Positions 1 to 5,665 of a stretch of DNA of 5,665 bases are shown here, in pieces. Source of the DNA: Bacillota bacterium (GTDB taxonomy: Bacteria > Bacillota > DTU025); assembly GCA_012842765.1 (NCBI GenBank), contig DUWJ01000241.1, positions 1 through 5,665 on the forward strand, in the 5' to 3' direction. Both the position numbers and the translations under genes were made by a program. Within the stretch, counting starts at the first letter, position 1, and every line of letters begins with the position of its first letter. The notes under the pieces are model-generated. The model ran no database searches and was not told the origin of the DNA. It was given only the letters and a program-made list of their open reading frames with translations.

Positions 1-1600
1 CGAGATATCTACCTACCATCCCCTCGGTGGTGATAGTGCTGCCCACCTTGTCAGAATTCGCGCGTTTAAAGTCCTCTGCCAGAAAGGCATTTTCTACTTT
101 CCTTTCAGTTGCCTTGTCTATATTGATCCCGCTAGCATCCAGGAATTCTATGAGACTCGCGTTCCCGCCAGTTGGAGACACGCGCACATGCACTCCCCCA
201 CTAGCCCCAATAGCAGGAACCGCATATCTGGTAACAGCGGTTGAGCCTGAGCCTAAGTCGGCCACTGAGATGCCTGAGGAAAGGATCCCTGACGCCAATG
301 CCCGCTTTATCATGTCGGACGCGGGATGAGCATCGCAGGACACCGCCACTACCCCGCTGGATAAACACGAGCCATAGGCAGCGCCTAGCCGGGCCGCAAA
401 GTCCGGAGTGATCTCGATGTTAGCAAGTCCGGTCACACCAAGACGCCCAAACAGGCGCTTCGACCAGGAGGCTCCCCACACTAGGCTAGCGCTGATCTGT
501 GCGCCGCCATCTAATGTCTTGTCAGGCCATATCTTCACGCCGGGGCGCACTTGTGCTCGTTCGCCCATGGAGCAGCCGGAACCTATAACCGCTCCTTCCT
601 GTATTAGTACACCTGCTTTGGCGCTCACCCTGCTTCCAAGGATTGCGCCATGCACCTCCGCATTTTGTCCGACGAAACAACCTGTCCACAGTATCGATCT
701 TCGGACAGATGCCCCTTCTGTTATGATACAAGACGGCCCAACAACCGAGTATTCCCCGACTGCCGCGCCAGCTTCGATCTTTGCTCCCGCTCCTATCACT
801 ACAGGCGGACGCAAGGCAGCGATGTTCCCTATCTCAGCGCCCTCGCTAACCCAGATTCCCTCATCGACGAGGTCTCCGGGGATCTTCACTCGGACCTTTC
901 CTTCCAAGATATCCTGGGACGTCTTCCGATACTGATCCAAGTTGCCCACATCGCACCAGTATCCATCAGCTATGTAGCCATACATCGGATATCCTTCAGC
1001 AAGTAGAAGCGGAAAAAGATTCTTGCTGAAATCAAACTCGCAGGATGGGTCCACCCTCTGCATAATTTCAGGTTCCAGAACATAAATGCCGGTGTTTACA
1101 GTGTCGCTGAACACCTCGCCCCAGCTCGGTTTCTCAAGAAACCTGGTGATTCGCGCATCGCCGTCCACTATTACGACTCCATACTCCAATGGAGTTGCAA
1201 CCCGTGTCAAAACGATGGTAACTGCCGCCCCCCTCTCTCGGTGAAAGGTAACCGCGGAAGTGAGATCGATGTCAGTGAGAGCATCGCCACTTATGACCAA
1301 AAAAGTATCGTCGAGAAAATCCCCAAGAGCTCTCACGCTTCCAGCAGTGCCTAGAGGGGTATTCTCTACTGAATAGGTCATTGTGCACCCCACAGACGAC
1401 CCATCCCCAAAATGTTCCTGTATTGCCTCTGGCATGTAACAGAGGGTACATGCCAGATCTCGGAAATCATGGGCGACAAGTAGATCCACGACGTGCTCCA
1501 TCATGGGCCTATTTACAACCGGAACCATCGGCTTGGGCATGCTGCACGTCAAAGGCCTCAACCTAGTTCCTTTTCCTCCTGCCATTATCACAGCTTTCAC
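1..1600 (-). CDS. NDP-sugar pyrophosphorylase / phosphohexomutase fusion (mannose-1-phosphate guanylyltransferase-like), C-terminus beyond window
   Basis: 533 codons are visible, open to the window edge with no stop or frameshift. Residues 1-235 are a nucleotidyltransferase domain: GGKGTRLRPLT at 8-18, PKPMVPV at 22-28, SGDALTDIDL with likely metal-binding aspartates at 104-113, EYGVVIVD at 139-146, FLEKP at 154-158, NTGIYVLEPE at 169-178. Residues about 235-375 are hexapeptide repeats of a left-handed beta-helix. From about 380 a phosphohexomutase-like domain begins (AARLGAAYGS 402-411, DLGSGST 448-454, ATERKVEN 497-504). Family members are usually annotated as mannose-1-phosphate guanylyltransferase/phosphomannomutase and act in the cytoplasm making an NDP-sugar; the actual sugar and nucleotide cannot be read from sequence. 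GTG at 1600 is chosen because it gives the family's usual (M)KAVIMAGG start and lies behind a GGAGGAGG site. It overlaps the upstream glycosyltransferase stop as GTGA, implying translational coupling. The mutase phosphoserine loop is divergent (RVSPTGG at 473-479 instead of TASHNP). Confidence 0.92.
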   Translation of the reverse strand, partial: MKAVIMAGGKGTRLRPLTCSMPKPMVPVVNRPMMEHVVDLLVAHDFRDLACTLCYMPEAIQEHFGDGSSVGCTMTYSVENTPLGTAGSVRALGDFLDDTFLVISGDALTDIDLTSAVTFHRERGAAVTIVLTRVATPLEYGVVIVDGDARITRFLEKPSWGEVFSDTVNTGIYVLEPEIMQRVDPSCEFDFSKNLFPLLLAEGYPMYGYIADGYWCDVGNLDQYRKTSQDILEGKVRVKIPGDLVDEGIWVSEGAEIGNIAALRPPVVIGAGAKIEAGAAVGEYSVVGPSCIITEGASVRRSILWTGCFVGQNAEVHGAILGSRVSAKAGVLIQEGAVIGSGCSMGERAQVRPGVKIWPDKTLDGGAQISASLVWGASWSKRLFGRLGVTGLANIEITPDFAARLGAAYGSCLSSGVVAVSCDAHPASDMIKRALASGILSSGISVADLGSGSTAVTRYAVPAIGASGGVHVRVSPTGGNASLIEFLDASGINIDKATERKVENAFLAEDFKRANSDKVGSTITTEGMVGRYL

Positions 1601-2793
1601 CTGACCATGGCCTCCTCCGCATGTCTGGCCTCTCTGAGCACTTCTTCATACACCCTGAGGGTACGATCAGCTATGGCGCGCCAGTCATAGATAGTCTGCA
1701 CGTCTCTATAAGCCGTCTCTGCCATTTGCCTGGCAAGCTCGGGACTGTAAAGCACGTGCAAAATCGCATCGGCAAGCGAGTTCGCATTGCCGGCGTAACA
1801 TTTCCATCCGTTTTCGCCGTGCCTGACTATTTCAGAAAGGCCACCGATATCAGACGAGACAAGAGGTGTTTTTGCTGCCATTGCCTCCAAAGCAGTTATC
1901 CCGAACGGCTCATACAAGCTCGGCACGACAGCAACCCTGGCAAGCCTGTACAACGCATTCCTTGCCTCATCTGAGACAAAACCCACCATTTTAACCTTGC
2001 CGCCCAACCCCATGTTGGCCGCAAGCTCGCGAAGATCGCCCTCACATGGACCCTGACCTGCAATGACCAACACAGCAGTAGGCTGGTAGCTCAGGATCTT
2101 CGGCATGGCCTCGATCAATACCTGAACGCCCTTCTCATTCACAAGCCGCCCGACAAAGAGAATCACGCTGTCTTCTTCCGAAAGCCCATACATCCGCCGC
2201 GCAATATCGGCATCAGCATCCTGAAACTGCTCGGAATAAACACCGTTAGGAATGATTCGCAGTTTATCGGCGGGAATGCCGAATATGCCCGCAAGTTCAG
2301 CCTGCATATGGCGTGAACATGCAATGACTCGCCACGCTTCATAACAGAGGAACCATTCTATGTCGGATATCCGTCGTTGAGTGGCGTTATGAAGGCCGCC
2401 ATTCCTTCCCCACTCGGTAGCATGAATCGTGGCTACGAGAGGCGTGGCATAGGCTCTTTTCATGCCGACACCGGCAAACGACGTCATCCAGTCGTGTGCG
2501 TGCACTATATCGAACGCGCCGCCCTCGGAAACAAGGCACGCAGCCCGGGCAAGCATTCCATAGGACAATTGCATTGCCCATGTTACAAAATCATCTGTGC
2601 AGGGACCTACGGGATCAACTCTGTGTACCCACACTCCGCGATCGCGGTCCATGGATTGCGCCCCTTCCGCACTGCACGTGATTACGTGAACCTCGGCGCA
2701 ACGCGCCATAGCGCGAGCAAGCTCACATACATGGCGGGCCAGTCCCCCAATAACACGAGGCGGATACTCCCAGCTAAACATCAGTATACGCAT
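1597..2793 (-). CDS. GT4 family glycosyltransferase, glycogen-synthase-like (GT-B fold)
   Basis: A complete 398-residue protein, normal length for a GT4 enzyme. It starts MRILMFSWEYPP, with the acceptor/nucleotide-loop motif GGLARHV at 16-22, then HAHDW at 98-102, IPNGV at 181-185, the C-terminal Rossmann start FVGRLVNEKG at 213-222, and the donor-binding EX7E motif at 291-306 (E295 and E303 in PSLYEPFGITALEAM). These are retaining GT-B hallmarks, and the opening resembles GT4/GT5 glycogen synthases. It is predicted to transfer a sugar from a nucleotide sugar in the cytoplasm; donor and acceptor are not determined. The ORF is open upstream to a TTG at 2997, but ATG 2793 is preferred: the family starts at this strand, and an AGAGGGG site sits 6 bases upstream. 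There is no signal peptide or membrane segment. The downstream pyrophosphorylase/mutase overlaps its stop by 4 bases, so its product may feed this enzyme or the same polymer pathway. Confidence 0.93.
   Translation of the reverse strand: MRILMFSWEYPPRVIGGLARHVCELARAMARCAEVHVITCSAEGAQSMDRDRGVWVHRVDPVGPCTDDFVTWAMQLSYGMLARAACLVSEGGAFDIVHAHDWMTSFAGVGMKRAYATPLVATIHATEWGRNGGLHNATQRRISDIEWFLCYEAWRVIACSRHMQAELAGIFGIPADKLRIIPNGVYSEQFQDADADIARRMYGLSEEDSVILFVGRLVNEKGVQVLIEAMPKILSYQPTAVLVIAGQGPCEGDLRELAANMGLGGKVKMVGFVSDEARNALYRLARVAVVPSLYEPFGITALEAMAAKTPLVSSDIGGLSEIVRHGENGWKCYAGNANSLADAILHVLYSPELARQMAETAYRDVQTIYDWRAIADRTLRVYEEVLREARHAEEAMVR
1611..1618 (-). promoter_or_regulatory. Ribosome binding site for the pyrophosphorylase/mutase gene
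   Basis: GGAGGAGG on the minus strand lies inside the last codons of the glycosyltransferase, 10 bases before the GTG at 1600. It supports the GTG start over the in-frame ATG five codons later and allows initiation at the overlapping gene junction. Confidence 0.75.
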
Positions 2794-2799
2794 AAAACA

Positions 2800-2806
2800 C
2801 CCCTCT
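2800..2806 (-). promoter_or_regulatory. Ribosome binding site for the glycosyltransferase
   Basis: AGAGGGG on the minus strand is 6 bases before the ATG at 2793. No comparable site precedes the alternative in-frame starts at 2817, 2988 or 2997, so it decides the start. Confidence 0.7.
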
Positions 2807-2871
2807 TTGAAGGACATAGATCGAGTAAGGTGGCGCCAGGTAGGCAACCCTTGGTCGCTTTGCTTCATTGA

Positions 2872-2913
2872 AGAGATGCAAGATGCCGACCTCGTATTTT
2901 GTGAGGCATCTCT
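2872..2913 (-). repeat. Overlapping inverted repeats forming two mutually exclusive hairpins in the glycosyltransferase leader
   Basis: On the plus strand AGAGATGC (2872-2879) can pair with GCATCTCT (2906-2913), while AGATGCC (2881-2887) can pair with GGCATCT (2905-2911). The second arm is shared, so only one hairpin can form at a time. CTC/GAG pairs can extend the inner stem around an A/T-rich loop. The element lies 79-120 bases before the glycosyltransferase ATG, within its likely leader. It could be a regulatory switch or a decayed repeat; no T-run follows it, so it is not an ordinary terminator. Confidence 0.45.
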
Positions 2914-2955
2914 AGCTCGAAGGGAATCTACCCCGCCAGGCTTTGGTGCTCTACT

Positions 2956-2993
2956 GAACAGGCCCGGCTCCCCCGTTCCTATCAGCATTAGGA
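2956..2993 (-). repeat. Two adjoining small hairpins in the gap between genes
   Basis: On the minus strand TCCTA (2993-2989) pairs with TAGGA (2981-2977) around a 7-base loop. It is followed by GAACGGG (2978-2972) pairing with CCTGTTC (2962-2956) through one G-U wobble. The two stems share bases 2977-2978, so they are adjacent or competing. Both are short and could be chance; they are listed because they cluster with other inverted repeats in the same gap. Confidence 0.3.
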
Positions 2994-3107
2994 TCAATAA
3001 CTACCACGGCCTCATCTGCCGCTATGCACCATGTCTTCCTGTCCTTGCATCCCTCTTTGTTTATGATTTGTAGCGTTCCGGATGATATAGGGCTCCCCTT
3101 GTTAAGT

Positions 3108-3179
3108 CTGTCCGCCCGAACCCTCAGGTTATCCCGCTTTCAGGCTTTTCCACTCAGCACAGGGTTGCCCACCTGACAG
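3108..3179 (-). ncRNA. Possible structured RNA segment (unidentified)
   Basis: CTGTC (3108-3112) pairs with GACAG (3175-3179), and AGGT (3126-3129) pairs with the directly adjoining ACCT (3171-3174), giving a 9-base-pair helix interrupted on one side by 13 bases and enclosing about 40 bases. On the minus strand the enclosed part has short GGG/CCC complementarity. This layout could be the closing stem of a folded leader RNA for the glycosyltransferase operon, but no known riboswitch consensus was recognised and chance pairing is not excluded. Confidence 0.2.
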
Positions 3180-3216
3180 GCCAACTTCGGCTCGCAAAAC
3201 ATGTTCGGCGAACCAC

Positions 3217-3249
3217 AAGACTGCGGTCTGAACTTCAAACCGCAGTCTT
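3217..3249 (-). terminator. Near-perfect 33-base palindrome, probable terminator of the GH57-like gene
   Basis: AAGACTGCGGT (3217-3227) and ACCGCAGTCTT (3239-3249) are perfectly complementary over 11 bases. After one mismatch the arms continue as TGAA/TTCA around a single centre base at 3233, so 15 of 16 pairs match before loop constraints. It begins 22 bases after the TAA stop of the GH57-like gene. The minus-strand run after the stem (CTTGTGGTT) is only weakly T-rich, so it is not a textbook intrinsic terminator. Alternatives are an mRNA 3'-end stabilising hairpin or a protein-binding palindrome. Confidence 0.55.
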
Positions 3250-3271
3250 ATAATTGGCTATGAAGGATGAA

Positions 3272-5665
3272 TTATGCGCCGGAAACCTTGCGTCTTCGAA
3301 GGTAGACTATTACACCCGCCACCACTATTCCGGCACCTACGCCAATGGCAACCCACATCACAACTGTCCCGCCGACTCTGGCATAACCAGGCGTTATCTC
3401 CACCACAGAATCGCGCACTTCGGGAAAGAACTCGTGCTTGCCCGTGCCACTGACATAAGAACCTGCATTCTCGATCAAAGCCTTTCTGTCTGTAACCAAG
3501 ACTGCAACCAGATCATATCTGCCTTTTGGCAAGGGCGCCCCAACTTCCAACGCTGACTTCTCCTGCCCTTTCCTTGCCTTCTTGAGCGTCGAGGAAAAAG
3601 CCACCATTGGCGTATCAGTAACATATCCGTCGACAAACTGACGAATCGCGCATGCCCTCGTATAGGTGGGAAGCCCGACAACTATCTCATTGTCTACTTC
3701 CTGAATCCAAAGGACCGCAGATGGAGAAGGCCATGCCTTGCTCCGCTGAAGTTCAAAGCCGAAATTCGCAGAAGCACCTGGCGCCATGGCGAATTTATAC
3801 TCAAGATCGAGACGTCTGACAAAGCTGTCCAACGTGGAAGAGACCCGGGATAGGGGCACACCATCGTCGCGATCACCACCGACAGTGAGTCTCACGACAG
3901 TTCCGGTAACCACGTTCATCAGGCCAAAACTCTTCCCCTGCCTAAGAGAACTTGCCACTGCTCCATTGGGATCATAATAAACGAGGGAATCCTTACCGCC
4001 TATCCTAGTCCAATGCGCATCCGGGCATAAGCCATTCGATACAGCAAAGCTGATGCGACCACGCGATCTGACGGTGTAGTCGACTTCGAGAGCCCCTTCT
4101 TTTGCCGCCACCGATTTTTCAATTGCGGTGCCGCCATCCTTGAAAACAAACGTCGCGCTGGGAGAATCCTCACCTATCTCGACACCAAATTCGGCTGAAG
4201 AGAGATCAATCCCGACCGCAGCAGGACCTGAAATCGAATCAACCAGTGCTCTTTGACGGCCGCCGCCAGCCATGGATTCGTTAACAAATATCTCCCCAAG
4301 ATACTGCTGTACCGCGCTTCCTACAAGCTCCTCGCCGTTCTCTAAATCATACCAATATAAAAGTTTTGCGCCTATGGGCGAGAGAACGAACATGTCTGTA
4401 TCGGTGATCATGATAACCTCTTCTACACCATCGCGGTTGATGTCCTCTTGATAAGCTGAAACTGTGGGGTTTACGCATTGCCACGCGGCGAGAGCTGACA
4501 CGTACGCGGCCCTGCCCATCTCCCAGTTGGCATCCCCGGAAACCGCCCCTGCAGAACCAGGGCGACCGAACCCGTACTGGGATGATATAAAGACCATCTT
4601 TGCATCGTCGAGCAGCCTTTGAGCCGAAGACGTGTCTTTCCCGGATGCTTCAGCTTTTCTGACAGCCGCTTCTACAGAATGAATTCTGGCTCTAATGTCA
4701 GAATAGAGAACGCGCAACGCCTCAAGATTACGAGAAGAATTGAACGCCGCCCAATCCGAAAATCCCTCATCCGACAGAGCCTTCTGAAATCCCCGGGGCA
4801 CCCCATCTGCTATCTGAATCACGCTGCCTGGCGGAGGACCAGCTTCCACTCTTTCTCTCAATGTAGTCACCCTGATCCATTCCTCATCCGCCAAGGCTCT
4901 GAGAAGAAGCGAGAGCCCTTCCCATTCAGTCTTGTCCTCAGTCACCATGAGCTCCTTGGCGTACACCACCACCGCAGAGTCCTGCTTGTCCCCTTCATAA
5001 AGTTGCTGAAGATAGTCGATGACCGGCCGTGTGGATCCGGTGCGAATCGCATTGTCAACTAACCGACCGAAATCAGTATCTGCCTGAAAGAGCACTGCTT
5101 CCCTTCCGCCCCATGAGACGCGCATTGGAGCATTTGGAGGCAGCATTCCAAGTCCACTGGCTTCGACTATCGTATCCTCCAATATCGTATGGGTGTATCC
5201 GCCGATGGCCACAGGCACAATCACGTCCTGTCTCCACACTCCTTGAGGATTCCAAAACCCGGTGGGCTTTTCGCCCAGGAAGCTGCTTACAGCCTCAGAC
5301 CCCAATGATACCGCAAGCTGAGCATCCCAGGGTTCCATGGATGCCAAGACTCCCTCGGAATATGTGGCGCCAAGCGGCTCTATGACTCCTCTGCCGATCC
5401 CATCACGCAACAGCTGGACTGCGCGACTACCTTCCCATGCCAACCCTGTCAGAAGCGTCCCGGATATTCCAACCGAAAACCTCATATCAGGATATGAAAG
5501 GAGGACGTCGAGCAACCTTTCACAGGTCGCAGATGCTTGGCCGGCGCTGTCAGGAGATACGTTCCCCATGAGTCCAAAAGCAAATACAACATCCAAGATC
5601 CGCTCTGTGTCATCCTCAGAGGGATCCTCCTCACTGAGCATGGCCTCAGCAGGCACATGCGGTTC
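3272..5665 (-). CDS. GH57-like membrane-anchored protein, predicted catalytically inactive; N-terminus beyond window
   Basis: At least 797 codons, open through the right edge, so the start and any signal peptide lie outside. An in-window GTG at 5656 is unlikely to be the start. Numbering from that codon: residues about 18-300 align with the GH57 (beta/alpha)7 core (VVFAFGLMGN 23-32, YPDMRFSVGISGTLL 55-69, GVIEPLGATY 90-99, GFWNPQGVW 133-141, VVVYAKELM 229-237). About 300-400 is helical, as in the middle domain of 4-alpha-glucanotransferases. About 400-640 is beta-rich, opening with DINRDGVEEV (405-414) like the DUF1926-type C-terminal domain. About 640-755 is a further beta-rich region I cannot name. 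A single membrane helix at about 763-786 is followed by RRRK, giving an outside ectodomain and a tiny cytoplasmic tail. The HQP motif, nucleophile Glu (here Q138) and acid/base Asp (here A233) all appear replaced, so binding or sensing of glucan is more likely than hydrolysis. Family membership is fairly sure; function is inferred. Confidence 0.8.
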   Translation of the reverse strand, partial: EPHVPAEAMLSEEDPSEDDTERILDVVFAFGLMGNVSPDSAGQASATCERLLDVLLSYPDMRFSVGISGTLLTGLAWEGSRAVQLLRDGIGRGVIEPLGATYSEGVLASMEPWDAQLAVSLGSEAVSSFLGEKPTGFWNPQGVWRQDVIVPVAIGGYTHTILEDTIVEASGLGMLPPNAPMRVSWGGREAVLFQADTDFGRLVDNAIRTGSTRPVIDYLQQLYEGDKQDSAVVVYAKELMVTEDKTEWEGLSLLLRALADEEWIRVTTLRERVEAGPPPGSVIQIADGVPRGFQKALSDEGFSDWAAFNSSRNLEALRVLYSDIRARIHSVEAAVRKAEASGKDTSSAQRLLDDAKMVFISSQYGFGRPGSAGAVSGDANWEMGRAAYVSALAAWQCVNPTVSAYQEDINRDGVEEVIMITDTDMFVLSPIGAKLLYWYDLENGEELVGSAVQQYLGEIFVNESMAGGGRQRALVDSISGPAAVGIDLSSAEFGVEIGEDSPSATFVFKDGGTAIEKSVAAKEGALEVDYTVRSRGRISFAVSNGLCPDAHWTRIGGKDSLVYYDPNGAVASSLRQGKSFGLMNVVTGTVVRLTVGGDRDDGVPLSRVSSTLDSFVRRLDLEYKFAMAPGASANFGFELQRSKAWPSPSAVLWIQEVDNEIVVGLPTYTRACAIRQFVDGYVTDTPMVAFSSTLKKARKGQEKSALEVGAPLPKGRYDLVAVLVTDRKALIENAGSYVSGTGKHEFFPEVRDSVVEITPGYARVGGTVVMWVAIGVGAGIVVAGVIVYLRRRKVSGA

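Larger units (their letters stand above)
2951..3202 (-). pseudogene. Stop-interrupted ORF-like stretch, possible gene remnant
   Basis: A minus-strand frame from ATG 3202 gives 20 codons (MFCEPKLACQ...), then TGA at 3140-3142, then 62 more open codons to TAG at 2951-2953, containing NKEGCKDRKTW and IAADEAVVVIDPN. No Shine-Dalgarno site precedes the ATG. Composition looks protein-like but matches no family I can name. It may be a small decayed gene, part of an old mobile element, or translation of a non-coding RNA by chance. A recoded TGA is unlikely because the neighbouring glycosyltransferase uses TGA as its true stop. Confidence 0.18.
2794..3271. other. Long gap between genes, rich in inverted repeats; no recognised gene
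   Basis: This 478-base stretch separates the GH57-like gene from the glycosyltransferase. It contains the terminator palindrome (3217-3249), a possible long-range stem (3108-3179), a short hairpin pair (2956-2993), a switch-like set of alternative hairpins (2872-2913) and an 8-base palindrome TGGCGCCA (2831-2838). I see no convincing -35/-10 promoter pair, although a promoter for the downstream operon should lie here. No tRNA and no riboswitch class I could match was found. A structured leader RNA or a decayed gene or mobile element would both fit; the sequence alone does not decide. Confidence 0.5.

Noticed and set aside
408..935. Plus-strand open frame of 175 codons
   Set aside because: It lies antisense to the well-supported pyrophosphorylase/mutase gene and its translation shows no domain character.
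2377..2871. Plus-strand open frame of 164 codons running into the gap
   Set aside because: Most of it is antisense to the glycosyltransferase; no ribosome binding site or recognisable motif.
2956..2978. Group II intron domain V remnant (GGGGAGCCG ... GTTC resemblance on the minus strand)
   Set aside because: The stem is too short, lacks the GNRA loop and the opposite strand of the catalytic stem, and no reverse transcriptase fragment is present.
2794..2997. N-terminal extension of the glycosyltransferase to a TTG at 2997
   Set aside because: The added 68 residues match no GT4 feature, no ribosome binding site was seen there, and ATG 2793 has a well-spaced site and the family's expected first residues.
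3140..3142. Selenocysteine or recoded TGA in the ORF-like stretch
   Set aside because: No convincing SECIS hairpin follows, no ribosome binding site precedes the frame, and TGA is used as a normal stop by the neighbouring gene.
3061..3216. Known riboswitch (SAM, cyclic-di-GMP, TPP, cobalamin) upstream of the operon
   Set aside because: Short resemblances such as GGGCAACCC and AACCTGA exist, but the conserved cores of these classes are absent.
4619..5062. Plus-strand open frame of 147 codons
   Set aside because: It is antisense to the GH57-like gene, low in protein character, and explained as a shadow frame.
5654..5656. GTG at 5656 as the true start of the GH57-like gene
   Set aside because: The frame stays open to the window edge, there is no ribosome binding site in view and no signal peptide follows, while the C-terminal anchor predicts an exported N-terminus.

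Overview
The window is a bacterial chromosomal segment of moderate GC content with all recognisable genes on the minus strand. Read in the direction of transcription (right to left), it holds three genes: a large GH57-like, membrane-anchored protein cut off at its N-terminus by the window edge (3272-5665); a GT4-type glycosyltransferase resembling glycogen synthases (1597-2793); and a sugar-nucleotide pyrophosphorylase fused to a phosphohexomutase-like domain, cut off at its C-terminus (1-1600). The gene content (GT4 glycogen-synthase-like enzyme, GH57-type protein, fused NDP-sugar pyrophosphorylase/mutase) fits an anaerobic or thermophilic Bacillota-type bacterium. That placement is inferred from familiarity with such clusters, not from a marker gene.

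Layout: the GH57-like gene ends at 3272 and is followed 22 bases later by a 33-base, almost perfect palindrome (3217-3249), a likely terminator. A 478-base gap (2794-3271) follows. It holds several inverted repeats, including a pair of mutually exclusive hairpins (2872-2913), and a stop-interrupted ORF-like stretch (2951-3202), but no gene I can name. The glycosyltransferase then starts at 2793 behind a good ribosome binding site. Its stop codon overlaps the GTG start of the pyrophosphorylase (GTGA), and a strong GGAGGAGG site lies just upstream, so these two are very probably co-transcribed and translationally coupled.

How they may work together: the pyrophosphorylase would activate a sugar phosphate to a nucleotide sugar, and the glycosyltransferase would move a nucleotide-activated sugar onto an acceptor, perhaps a glucan or other polysaccharide. 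The GH57-like protein keeps the family's fold landmarks, but the N-terminal HQP motif, the catalytic nucleophile and the acid/base residue all appear replaced, and it ends in a single membrane anchor. It is best read as a predicted non-catalytic, cell-surface carbohydrate-binding or sensing relative of alpha-glucan enzymes. This is the most interesting item in the window.
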